Shown: positions 9,198 through 17,089 of the stretch, one piece after another | Layout: every line of letters starts with the position of its first letter | Numbering within the stretch: the stretch's first letter is position 1 | From: Cytobacillus gottheilii | GTDB lineage: Bacteria > Bacillota > Bacilli > Bacillales > Cytobacillaceae | Assembly: GCF_900166665.1 (NCBI RefSeq) | Contig: NZ_LT800494.1 | Span: 2,855,049-2,919,048, forward strand | DNA length: 64,000 nt | Reading direction: 5' to 3' | Translations under genes and position numbers: made by a program | Notes under the pieces: model-generated | Told to the model about the DNA's origin: nothing | What the model saw: the letters and a program-made list of their open reading frames with translations, nothing else | Database searches by the model: none

Positions 9198-9542
9198 TTA
9201 TCGAATTTCTTTAATACGAGCTTTTTTACCGCGAAGGTTACGCAAGTAGTAAAGCTTAGCACGGCGAACTTTACCGCGACGGATCACTTCAAGCTTCGCG
9301 ATCTTTGGTGTATGAACAGGGAATGTACGCTCAACGCCTACACCATAAGAGATCTTACGAACTGTGAAAGTTTCACTGATTCCGCCACCACGACGCTTAA
9401 TCACAACACCTTCGTATACCTGAACACGCTCACGAGTACCCTCAACAATACTTACGTGTACACGTACAGTATCACCAGGACGGAACGCAGGAAGGTCAGA
9501 ACGAAGTTGTTCTTTTGTGATTTCTTCGATTAATTTTTGCAT
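9198..9542 (-). CDS. rplS: 50S ribosomal protein L19
   Basis: Ribosomal protein at the interface of the 30S and 50S subunits. The 114-residue sequence contains the family blocks [11 protein letters not shown] near residue 22, [19 protein letters not shown] near 45 and RAKLYYLR near 96. The frame could begin three codons earlier at a TTG, but the ATG of [12 protein letters not shown] is the normal start and has GAGGAG nine bases upstream. It has its own promoter and a structured leader, and ends in a strong terminator, so it can be expressed apart from trmD. Confidence 0.98.
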   Translation of the reverse strand: MQKLIEEITKEQLRSDLPAFRPGDTVRVHVSIVEGTRERVQVYEGVVIKRRGGGISETFTVRKISYGVGVERTFPVHTPKIAKLEVIRRGKVRRAKLYYLRNLRGKKARIKEIR

Positions 9543-9645
9543 CGTTTTCAACTCCTCTCGAACAGACGCTCATGCACAACATTTCTATTTGCAGCGGAAC
9601 ATCGTTATAAGACCTCTGCTGAAACTTGTTCAGCCTAAGTCACAA
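9543..9645 (-). promoter_or_regulatory. Structured 5' leader of rplS (possible L19 leader)
   Basis: The roughly 100-base untranslated leader between the promoter and rplS can fold near its 5' end: GCTGAA / TTCAGC with a five-base loop, enclosed by GACTT / AGGTC (9611-9641). Ribosomal-protein leaders upstream of L19 genes are known in low-GC Gram-positives, and this has the right position. I did not compare it with the published model, so the assignment is tentative. Confidence 0.45.
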
Positions 9646-9650
9646 AAAAT

Positions 9651-9679
9651 ATCATAGCATATTTACAACGTAACTTCAA
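9651..9679 (-). promoter_or_regulatory. Sigma-A promoter of rplS
   Basis: Minus-strand TTGAAG, 17 bases, TATGAT. It lies directly after the trmD stop codon and would start transcription of the rplS leader. Confidence 0.65.
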
Positions 9680-9681
9680 TG

Positions 9682-10419
9682 CTATTTATCCTCTTTTTTT
9701 ATTTCATTCAGCCATTTTTTATGTGTATCTGATAATTCAAGGTCTTCAAGCAAATCAGGTCTTCTTGTATATGTTCTTTTCAGAGACTGCTTTACTCTCC
9801 ATTCCTCGATATGAGCGTGATTGCCTGATACTAAAACGTCTGGTACTTTCAAGCCTCTAAAATCTGCCGGTCTTGTATAGTGTGGATGCTCAAGCATCCC
9901 TGTGCTGAAGGAATCCTTCTGGTGAGACTCTTCATTGCCTAATACGCCTGGAAGAAGCCGGACAACACTATCGATGATCACCATCGCACCAAGCTCGCCG
10001 CCTGTTAAAACAAAATCACCGATTGAAATTTCGTCTGTTACAATATGCTCACGGATCCGCTCATCATAGCCCTCATAATGACCACAGATAAAAATCAAAT
10101 GCTCTTCAGCCGCCAATTCTTCCGCTTTCTTTTGATTGTAGCGTTCACCCTGCGGACATAAAAGGACCACTCTAGGCTTGGCTTCACTGGAAGATTTCAC
10201 ATCCTCCACCGCGTCAAAAATCGGCTGCGGCTTTAAAACCATGCCCGCTCCCCCGCCGTACGGATAATCGTCCACTGTTTTATGTTTATTATCAGCATAT
10301 TCTCTAAAGTTGACTACGTTGTATTGTGCAGCTTTCTGTTCCGCTGCTTTTTTTAAAATCGAATGGCCAAAAACACCTTCAAACATTTCTGGGAAAAGCG
10401 TTAAAACATCAATCTTCAT
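9682..10419 (-). CDS. trmD: tRNA (guanine-N1)-methyltransferase
   Basis: Methylates G37 next to the anticodon to prevent frameshifting, using S-adenosylmethionine bound in a trefoil knot. The 245-residue protein starts [13 protein letters not shown], with [10 protein letters not shown] near residue 52 and the knot segment [12 protein letters not shown] near 133, and YTRP near 181. Its ATG overlaps the rimM stop codon by one base (TAATG), indicating coupled translation in the ylqD-rimM-trmD group. Confidence 0.97.
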   Translation of the reverse strand: MKIDVLTLFPEMFEGVFGHSILKKAAEQKAAQYNVVNFREYADNKHKTVDDYPYGGGAGMVLKPQPIFDAVEDVKSSSEAKPRVVLLCPQGERYNQKKAEELAAEEHLIFICGHYEGYDERIREHIVTDEISIGDFVLTGGELGAMVIIDSVVRLLPGVLGNEESHQKDSFSTGMLEHPHYTRPADFRGLKVPDVLVSGNHAHIEEWRVKQSLKRTYTRRPDLLEDLELSDTHKKWLNEIKKEDK

Positions 10420-10937
10420 TATGAAAGCAGCCCTTCCATCGGCTCTATAACGATCTGCTTCGTTTTTACATCTACACTTTTCACAACATCCTCGATATAA
10501 GGGATTAAAAGTTCTTTACCGCCTTTTCCTTTAATGACCCACACATCATTTGCACCGGGAGAAAGGATCTCTTTAATTTTGCCAATCTCTTCACCGCTTG
10601 TTGTTGTCACTTCACAGCCAATAATTTCATGGTAATAGAATTCGTTATCCTCTAAGGCACCAAGCTGATCTTCAGAAACCTTCAGAATGCCGCCTTTCAT
10701 TTTTTCTATCTCATTAATATTTTCATACCCGTCAAATGTTAAAAGGTCAAAATTTTTGTGTTTTCGATGTGATTTTATAGTAAGCTCAATCGGTTCCTTG
10801 GCTTCAGGCATAAATAGGGTAAGATTATTGCCTGGCTTGTAGCGTTCATCTGCAAAGTCCGTTTTCGATATTACCCTTACTTCCCCTTTAATTCCATGAG
10901 TATTAACAATTTTTCCGACATTATAATATTTTTGCAT
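10419..10937 (-). CDS. rimM: 16S rRNA processing protein RimM
   Basis: Assembly factor for the head of the 30S subunit that binds ribosomal protein S19. The 172-residue protein begins with [19 protein letters not shown], the typical RimM N-terminal barrel, and has a PRC-barrel-like C-terminal half with [10 protein letters not shown] near residue 99 and [11 protein letters not shown] near 147. An in-frame GTG three codons upstream overlaps the ribosome binding site AGAGGTGATC, so the ATG is preferred. Confidence 0.96.
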   Translation of the reverse strand: MQKYYNVGKIVNTHGIKGEVRVISKTDFADERYKPGNNLTLFMPEAKEPIELTIKSHRKHKNFDLLTFDGYENINEIEKMKGGILKVSEDQLGALEDNEFYYHEIIGCEVTTTSGEEIGKIKEILSPGANDVWVIKGKGGKELLIPYIEDVVKSVDVKTKQIVIEPMEGLLS

Positions 10938-10948
10938 CTTGATCACCT

Positions 10949-11335
10949 CTAGCGAATTTCATCTACAATTCCGTCCTTAATGATAATGGATTTCCTTTCC
11001 TGGAACTTATCCCAGGAATCTCCTTCTTTTATCTCCAAGAGTGCTTGTACTTCATCTGATTTTATTTCACTGCCTAAAGGTAGCATATGTAATTGCTGTA
11101 TTTGAAAATCAAGCAGTTTTTCCTTTTCAGCCCGTTTCTGAATTTCTTTCTCAAACTGATTGCGCAAACTGCTGACTTGATATTTTTTTGTTTTTTCAAG
11201 CTTTTTCAACTCGAAATGCAGCTGATCGATTTCTTTTAACAGCTGCTGCCGTTCTGTCTCATATTCTGTTTCCAGCTGATTTTTTGTCGTCTCCGTCAGG
11301 ACTTGTTTTATGGTCACCGTCTGTATAAGCTTCAA
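10949..11335 (-). CDS. ylqD: YlqD family protein
   Basis: A 128-residue protein of unknown function, found between khpA and rimM as in B. subtilis. Residues about 18-85 are a long charged helix rich in Lys, Glu and Gln, predicted here as coiled coil. A small C-terminal part has KEGDSWDKF and ends in DGIVDEIR. No catalytic motif or membrane segment is visible. The start codon is TTG with GGAGG ten bases upstream. It is the first gene of the rimM-trmD unit. Confidence 0.88.
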   Translation of the reverse strand: MKLIQTVTIKQVLTETTKNQLETEYETERQQLLKEIDQLHFELKKLEKTKKYQVSSLRNQFEKEIQKRAEKEKLLDFQIQQLHMLPLGSEIKSDEVQALLEIKEGDSWDKFQERKSIIIKDGIVDEIR

Positions 11336-11370
11336 TGTGATATCGCCTCCTATTCAAACTAGCTATTCAT

Positions 11371-11399
11371 ATTATAACTGAATTTAAAGAGAACTTGTC
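11371..11399 (-). promoter_or_regulatory. Candidate promoter of ylqD-rimM-trmD
   Basis: Minus-strand -10 TATAAT with GACAAG 17 bases upstream, or TCGACA at 19. Located about 35 bp before the ylqD start and downstream of the khpA terminator. Confidence 0.4.
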
Positions 11400-11524
11400 G
11401 ATTGGATAGGCCAAGACAGTGACCTGGCTGCACAAATACATACGTCATAAATAACACTGCACCTGAATATTCTTAACCGCTATTTTTTTGAAAACAGAGC
11501 TGAAAATTTTATTGTTTCTATAAG

Positions 11525-11551
11525 AAAAAGGAGGGTTTCCCCTCCTTTTTT
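11525..11551. terminator. Symmetrical terminator after khpA
   Basis: Perfect stem AAAGGAGGG / CCCTCCTTT with a short loop and A and T runs on both sides, so it could act in either direction. It closes the rpsP-khpA transcript. Confidence 0.85.
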
Positions 11552-11554
11552 CAT

Positions 11555-11587
11555 CTAGCTGCAGTGGCGAGCCACTTCAGCTTTTCT
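11555..11587 (-). repeat. Collapsed remnant of the 125-bp structured repeat
   Basis: On the minus strand this reads GAAAAGCTGAAGTGGCT joined by one base to GCCACTGCAGCT. These are the outer left and right arms of the units at 8.7-9.1 kb with the whole interior missing. The result is a small perfect hairpin AGTGGC / GCCACT between the khpA stop and its terminator. Confidence 0.75.
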
Positions 11588-11591
11588 ATTA

Positions 11592-11825
11592 TTATTCTCT
11601 TATTTCTAAGTAGATTTTCTTTTGTTGTGATGAGCCTGCTGCGTATACAACAGTTCGGATTGCTTTTGCAACCCGCCCTTGCTTTCCGATGACTTTGCCC
11701 ATGTCATTTTTATTGACAGAAAGCTGGTAGGTTATTCTGTTGTCTTCTTCAAGAACATCTACTTGAACTTCATCCGGAAAATCAACAAGGGGCTTAACAA
11801 TTGTTTCGATCAGCTCTTTCATCAT
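11592..11825 (-). CDS. khpA: KH-domain RNA-binding protein KhpA (YlqC)
   Basis: Small single-KH-domain RNA-binding protein, known in Gram-positives to pair with KhpB and affect cell elongation and RNA turnover. The 77-residue protein consists almost entirely of one type II KH fold with the signature DMGKVIGKQGRVAKAIR near residue 41. It begins nine bases after the rpsP stop with two possible adjacent ATG codons; the ribosome binding site is weak, so translation may be coupled to rpsP. Confidence 0.93.
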   Translation of the reverse strand: MMKELIETIVKPLVDFPDEVQVDVLEEDNRITYQLSVNKNDMGKVIGKQGRVAKAIRTVVYAAGSSQQKKIYLEIRE

Positions 11826-11833
11826 TCAAGAAA

Positions 11834-12130
<297 letters not shown>

Positions 12131-12144
12131 TCACACAAGATAGT

Positions 12145-12173
12145 ATATTATCAAGTTCTAATTGGTTTGTAAA
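12145..12173 (-). promoter_or_regulatory. Sigma-A promoter of rpsP-khpA
   Basis: Minus-strand TTTACA, 17 bases, TAATAT, about 35 bp upstream of the rpsP start. Confidence 0.55.
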
Positions 12174-12215
12174 GTGTTTTTTCTTTACATAGCTTAAAAA
12201 GCTGTTTTTTTTACA

Positions 12216-13568
12216 TTAAAAAGGCTTAAATGGAAGCTTGAAGCCGCCTTTTTTCTTGCCTTTTTGCTGCATTCCTGTCATCTGTTTCATCATTTTTTTC
12301 ATTTCATCAAACTGTTTCAATAAACGATTCACTTCTGGTACAGTTCTGCCGCTTCCCTTCGCAATCCGCTTGCGTCTGCTCGCGTTGATTGTTTCAGGGT
12401 GTTCTTTCTCCGCTTTTGTCATCGATTGAATGATCGCCTCAACATGCGTGATTTGCTTCTCATCGATTTTCATTTTGTCTAATCCCTTGATTTTGCCGGC
12501 ACCAGGCATCATTTTCAGAAGATCATCGAGCGGTCCCATATTGCGGACCTGTCCAAGCTGTTCAAGAAAATCATCGAGTGTAAATGATGCACTGCGCATT
12601 TTCTTTTCAAGCTCTTTTGCTTTTTCTTCATCCACATTGGCCTGCGCCTTTTCAATCAAAGTAAGTACATCGCCCATGCCTAAAATACGGGACGCCATAC
12701 GTTCAGGATGGAAAGCCTCCAAAGCATCCAGCTTTTCACCTAAACCAACAAACTTAATCGGTGTATTGGTTACAGATCGAATGGAAAGCGCTGCGCCGCC
12801 TCGTGTGTCTCCATCCAGCTTTGTTAACACGACACCTGTTAAGCCAAGCAGATCATTAAAGCTTGATGCAACATTTACCGCATCCTGCCCTGTCATTGCG
12901 TCAACGACAAGGAAAATTTCATCCGGTTTGGTCAGCTCTTTGATTTGGGTAAGCTCATCCATTAATGCTTCATCGACATGCAGACGGCCTGCTGTATCAA
13001 TGAGTACATAGTCGTTATGGTCTTCCTTCGCCTTAGCAATAGCCTGTTTAGCAATTTCAACAGGGCTCACTTGATCTCCCAATGAGAAAACAGGCATGCT
13101 CAACTGTTTGCCTAGCGTTTCAAGCTGCTTGATCGCTGCTGGACGGTAAATATCTGCCGCAACAAGCATTGGATTTCTGTTATACTTTTTGCGCAACAGG
13201 TTGGCCAATTTTCCGGTAGTGGTTGTTTTACCAGCACCCTGCAGACCTACCATCATAATGACGGTTGGCGGCCGGTTGGCAACAGCAATTTTGCTTTGCT
13301 CACCGCCCATTAGCTCTGTCAGTTCCTCTTTAACCACTTTAATGACCTGCTGTCCCGGTGTTAAACTTTTCATTACCTCTTGCCCTACAGCACGTTCGCT
13401 AACCTTTTTAACAAATTCCTTTACTACTTTAAAGTTAACGTCGGCTTCAAGCAGCGCAAGCCGTACATCACGCATCATTTCTTTGACGTCAGCTTCCCCA
13501 ATTTTCCCTTTGCCGCGGATTTTCTGAATCGTATTCTGCAGTCGGTCGGCTAAACCTTCAAATGCCAT
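12216..13568 (-). CDS. ffh: Signal recognition particle protein Ffh (SRP54)
   Basis: GTPase subunit of the signal recognition particle, which delivers nascent membrane proteins to FtsY at the translocon. The 450-residue protein has the N domain (residues 1-90), the G domain with GLQGAGKTTT near 107, DTAGR near 190 and TKLDGD near 248, and the methionine-rich M domain from about 295 (GPLDDLLKMMPG, then SRRKRIAKGSG). The C-terminal tail is rich in Met, Lys and Gly. YlxM is encoded 12 bp upstream, as is usual. Confidence 0.98.
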   Translation of the reverse strand: MAFEGLADRLQNTIQKIRGKGKIGEADVKEMMRDVRLALLEADVNFKVVKEFVKKVSERAVGQEVMKSLTPGQQVIKVVKEELTELMGGEQSKIAVANRPPTVIMMVGLQGAGKTTTTGKLANLLRKKYNRNPMLVAADIYRPAAIKQLETLGKQLSMPVFSLGDQVSPVEIAKQAIAKAKEDHNDYVLIDTAGRLHVDEALMDELTQIKELTKPDEIFLVVDAMTGQDAVNVASSFNDLLGLTGVVLTKLDGDTRGGAALSIRSVTNTPIKFVGLGEKLDALEAFHPERMASRILGMGDVLTLIEKAQANVDEEKAKELEKKMRSASFTLDDFLEQLGQVRNMGPLDDLLKMMPGAGKIKGLDKMKIDEKQITHVEAIIQSMTKAEKEHPETINASRRKRIAKGSGRTVPEVNRLLKQFDEMKKMMKQMTGMQQKGKKKGGFKLPFKPF

Positions 13569-13580
13569 ATATGCCGCCTC

Positions 13581-13913
13581 CTAATCTAATTTCTCAAGCT
13601 CTGCAATCGCTTCACCGATTGCTTGCTTTGAAGGATGATCTTCAGCTAAAAGTTCCTTGATTTGTGCAATCAGTTTATTGCGCTCTTGAAATTTTTGCAG
13701 CAATAGCAGCTTTTCTTCATATTCTTCAAGCATTGCTTCTGTACGCTTAATGTTATCATAAACCGCCTGGCGGCTAACCTCGTACTCTTCAGCAATTTCA
13801 CCGAGAGAATAATCATCCAAATAATACAAGGACATGTAGCTTCTTTGCTTTGGAGTTAGCAGCGACTGATAAAAATCATATAAATAATTCATTCTCGTCG
13901 TCTTTTCTAACAT
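13581..13913 (-). CDS. ylxM: SRP-associated HTH protein YlxM
   Basis: A 110-residue protein that resembles a sigma-factor region 4 helix-turn-helix ([22 protein letters not shown] near residue 37). In Gram-positives it associates with the SRP RNA-protein complex. A second half is a charged coiled coil. Two in-frame ATG codons are close together; the one giving [11 protein letters not shown] matches the B. subtilis start and has GGGGG seven bases before it. It leads the ylxM-ffh operon behind a strong promoter. Confidence 0.93.
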   Translation of the reverse strand: MLEKTTRMNYLYDFYQSLLTPKQRSYMSLYYLDDYSLGEIAEEYEVSRQAVYDNIKRTEAMLEEYEEKLLLLQKFQERNKLIAQIKELLAEDHPSKQAIGEAIAELEKLD

Positions 13914-13953
13914 AAGCATACCCCCTTGTTAAGTGAAAAGCCTTTACATGTTC

Positions 13954-13982
13954 AGTTTACATAGTTGGAGTAAGTGTGTCAA
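13954..13982 (-). promoter_or_regulatory. Strong sigma-A promoter of ylxM-ffh
   Basis: Minus-strand TTGACA, 17 bases, TAAACT. A consensus -35 with optimal spacing. It makes ylxM-ffh independent of the operon that separates them from ftsY. Confidence 0.8.
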
Positions 13983-14079
13983 GAAAAAGCCAAGGAACTG
14001 CAGGTTAGATAAGTAAAACGAAAATTCATTTGAAAACAAGAATAATTAACATGTTGTTTAAGCTTCTAAACCAAGCTTT

Positions 14080-14193
14080 TCACCCTTGCTTGGAATTCAG
14101 TTTTTGCAAGGCGATGATAAGCTCGAACTCCTCTTCGCTGCGGATCCTTCCGGTATCATCCTTTCCGCAGAAACACGAAGTTCTCCGCCTCAC
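14080..14193 (-). other. Possible 37-codon reading frame or gene remnant
   Basis: From a GTG the minus strand encodes a polar 37-residue peptide with CFCGKDDTG and then IRSEEEFELIIALQKL, ending at TGA. The composition looks protein-like: a Cys-X-Cys-Gly turn followed by an amphipathic helix. However there is no Shine-Dalgarno site, and a stop codon lies just upstream in frame. It could be the tail of a decayed gene. It lies between the terminator of the accessory operon and the ylxM promoter. I do not recognise a family. Confidence 0.25.
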
Positions 14194-14230
14194 ATCAATC
14201 TTGGTTCATCATTTAATTGGAAAGCTGCAA

Positions 14231-14277
14231 TAAAAAACCCAAATGATTATAAATGACTTTCCATAATCATTCGGGCT
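14231..14277 (-). terminator. Terminator of the MoxR/VWA operon
   Basis: Minus-strand stem CCGAATGATTAT / ATAATCATTTGG with a 12-base loop followed by GGGTTTTTTATTG. It closes the eight-gene operon about 40 bp past its last stop codon. Confidence 0.85.
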
Positions 14278-14317
14278 TGCTGATAGGTTAGAAGCTATGT
14301 CCCAGGCTCCAGGGTAT

Positions 14318-17089
14318 CTATTTATTCTTCCTATTTTTCGCATCCAGCAGGCGGTTCATTTTTTCCGCACGTTCTTCGGGTGTCAGCGGCTTTGACTTCG
14401 GCTTCTTTGTTTTACTCGTTTTCGCTGATTGAGGCTGTGCGTTCACCTCTGCTTTTGCAGATTTTTCTTCTTTCTTATTCTCTGCCTTTTTAGGTGGTAC
14501 ACCTCTTGGCGGAAGTGAAGCCGTTTGTACATGGTCTCTCTTCTTGGCTCTATTGGCCCATTTTTTCAAAAGAAGAGAATGCCATCCAAACCTCCTGATC
14601 GCAATTTCGCAAAAGAAGAGCAGGAAGGCAGCAAGAATAAGCATTTTGCTGAAAGGCTGTATATCATATGAGGTTTCTGCGAGCGGTCGAAAGGCTTCCT
14701 CTGGCTGTTCCAGCTTCCTGCCGCCCGTTCCTTCAGCTAGCTTTTCTAACGTCTCTTCATTTGTTCCTTGAATTAAGTATTCATCAGAGTAAGGTATCGT
14801 AAAGCCTGTTTGGTACGCATGCAGCTGTCCATTTTCATCTGTTTGTGCAATTGATAAAAAGTACATGCCTGAAGATTCAGGAACAATGATTTCATACTCT
14901 CCTGGTGCAACAATATTTGTACTGGCATCAACTTCTTCTCCGTCTTCTGAGATAATCGCCGCTTCAATAGGCAGTGTTTGGCTGGAGTGGGATTCAACTG
15001 TTAATACGGTATTTTCAGCTGTTTTATCAACTCTGATACTAAAAGGTTCAGAATCGAATTGAGGCAGCGTTTTTGTCACCATTTCATTTAAAAACTGTGG
15101 CCATTTTTCCCATCTCGCCCAATCGCCAGACCACTTGCCGCTAAGATCAGAGGTAAATGCGATCGACTGGCCCATGCCATATCTCCACTGAGCCAAAACA
15201 GGATCCTCTTTTTCACTTAAGAGCGGAACCTGCGCCCGGTCTTTAGGTGTTGTAGCAATGTAAGCATTCATTTGCGGCACACCATCAGCCAGCAGTCCCT
15301 GCCACTCAGGATAAGGCTGCAGCAGTGGATAAAACGGCTGATCTTCAATATAAGTTCTTGTTGCCATTACCGTCTCACGGGACAAAATACTTGGAATAAC
15401 AGACGAATCTGTAACATCGTAAAACCGTCCGCTTCCTGATGAAGCCAATTCCTCCAGCAGTGCTCTGTCCGCATCTCCTCCAAGAGCAACAGTAGAAAGA
15501 GTAATGTTGCCTTCTTTTCCTTCTTCTATTAAGCTATCATAATCATTGTTTGTCGCAGATTGGCCATCTGTCAGCAGAATAATATGTTTGCGCTGCAGCT
15601 TTAAGTCTTCGAGTTCTTCATAGGCCATTTCTAATGAACTATAAATTTCTGTACCGCCTCCAGGTGTGACAGAGCGAATCTTCTCAACTGCTTCTTCTTT
15701 ATCTTTTAACGGAGCCGTTTCAACAATTTCCCATGGTCTGTCATCAAAGGCAATAAAACCAAGTGTATCTTCCTCACGAAGAAGCTCAACCGATCTTGCT
15801 GCCGCTTCCTTGGCAAGTTCGAGTTTATTGCCGCTCATGCTGCCGGAGCGGTCGAGCACGATGATTAAACCAAGCGAAGGCATTTCTTTTTTCCCTTTAA
15901 TATCCATATCAACAGGCAGCAGCTTTTCAATCGGTGTTTTAAAATAGCCGCCAAGCCCAAAGCTTTCATCTCCGCCAGCCATAACAAATCCGACACCAAA
16001 TTCTCTGACTGCCTGCTCGATTAGCGTCATTTGCTGCTCGGTAATCGACGTAGCTGCCACATTATTGAACAGGATCGATTGATAAGATAAGTATCCCGAT
16101 AACGTCGTAGGAAGCTTTTCAGGTGTCAATACATCCGTTTCAAGACCAGAATCTTCAAACACAGACGGCAGCTGTGAGGATTCTTCATTTTGGACAATCA
16201 GCAGCTTAGGAGCAGATTGAACCGTTGAGATGGCATGCATGACATTATTTTCAGTAAAGGTATCTCCGGCTGCTGATACTTCCGCCTTAAACACATTCAT
16301 TCCGCCTTCAGCGGCTTGATATCGAAAGCTATACATATTTGTGCCTTCTTTGACATCCACAGTCTCTTGAATGACTTCCTGATTATTGACAGAAAGACGA
16401 ATATCCGCTTGTTTTTCTGAATTGCTGTCAATGGTTACCGTAATCGGAACCTCTTCACCTAAATAAATGGACGGTGACAGACTTACATCCGATAAGGCAA
16501 GGTCTTCTCCCGTCACACTTGGCAAAGGCATGTAATCAATTTCGATGCCGCGATTGTTCAATAATCGGATCACATCGTTACTCTGACCAATCGTTTCATT
16601 TCCATCCGAAAAAACAACGATCCGCCCGCCTGACTTATTCGGAATCATGGAAGAAGCAAACGTAAGTGCGCCTTCCAGATTCGTTTCTGCCATATTAAGC
16701 TTTCCATTATATTGCGATATACTGGATGAATCAGCACTGCGATTTTGTTCCAGGGCGATATCTCCGCCAAATGCAGCAATGGCATGGGTATCCTCCGCCC
16801 CTTTCTTTGTGACGGCCTCTTCAATCCAGCCTAAAGATACGGAGTCGGCATCCTTTACACTGGCAGAACGATCTGTCACAAATACAACATTTTCCCCTTT
16901 TAAAGGAAGCAGCAGCTGAGGGGTGGCTAAGGCGCTAATCAGCAGCACAAACACCAAAGTTCTGATCATGGCAATTACATATGCACCTTGCCTATTGGTT
17001 TTCGCCGTTTGTCTTACATATAAATAGATGAAAAGTGCTGCAGGAATCAGTAATACTAAGAGATATGGATACTTAAACTCGATGCCCAC
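14318..17089 (-). CDS. Membrane protein with two VWA domains and an amidotransferase-like domain
   Basis: A 923-residue protein with two N-terminal membrane segments (about residues 7-25 and 38-60). A first von Willebrand A domain has DRSAS near residue 73. A beta-rich adhesin-like stretch follows, then a class I glutamine-amidotransferase-like fold near 300-395 (GGDESFGLGGY). A second VWA domain has the metal-site motif DRSGSMSG near 412 and LLTDGQSA near 508. A third membrane segment lies near 815-835, followed by a Lys-rich cytoplasmic tail. Most of the middle should be outside the cell. It overlaps the preceding VWA gene by 17 bp and ends the operon. The substrate is unknown; by family the VWA domains bind divalent metal and protein partners. 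Confidence 0.88.
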   Translation of the reverse strand: MGIEFKYPYLLVLLIPAALFIYLYVRQTAKTNRQGAYVIAMIRTLVFVLLISALATPQLLLPLKGENVVFVTDRSASVKDADSVSLGWIEEAVTKKGAEDTHAIAAFGGDIALEQNRSADSSSISQYNGKLNMAETNLEGALTFASSMIPNKSGGRIVVFSDGNETIGQSNDVIRLLNNRGIEIDYMPLPSVTGEDLALSDVSLSPSIYLGEEVPITVTIDSNSEKQADIRLSVNNQEVIQETVDVKEGTNMYSFRYQAAEGGMNVFKAEVSAAGDTFTENNVMHAISTVQSAPKLLIVQNEESSQLPSVFEDSGLETDVLTPEKLPTTLSGYLSYQSILFNNVAATSITEQQMTLIEQAVREFGVGFVMAGGDESFGLGGYFKTPIEKLLPVDMDIKGKKEMPSLGLIIVLDRSGSMSGNKLELAKEAAARSVELLREEDTLGFIAFDDRPWEIVETAPLKDKEEAVEKIRSVTPGGGTEIYSSLEMAYEELEDLKLQRKHIILLTDGQSATNNDYDSLIEEGKEGNITLSTVALGGDADRALLEELASSGSGRFYDVTDSSVIPSILSRETVMATRTYIEDQPFYPLLQPYPEWQGLLADGVPQMNAYIATTPKDRAQVPLLSEKEDPVLAQWRYGMGQSIAFTSDLSGKWSGDWARWEKWPQFLNEMVTKTLPQFDSEPFSIRVDKTAENTVLTVESHSSQTLPIEAAIISEDGEEVDASTNIVAPGEYEIIVPESSGMYFLSIAQTDENGQLHAYQTGFTIPYSDEYLIQGTNEETLEKLAEGTGGRKLEQPEEAFRPLAETSYDIQPFSKMLILAAFLLFFCEIAIRRFGWHSLLLKKWANRAKKRDHVQTASLPPRGVPPKKAENKKEEKSAKAEVNAQPQSAKTSKTKKPKSKPLTPEERAEKMNRLLDAKNRKNK

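Noticed and set aside
12430-13011. 193-codon plus-strand frame opposite ffh
   Set aside because: It is a mirror of the ffh coding sequence, rich in Ser and Pro from the reverse of common ffh codons, with no ribosome binding site or recognisable motif.
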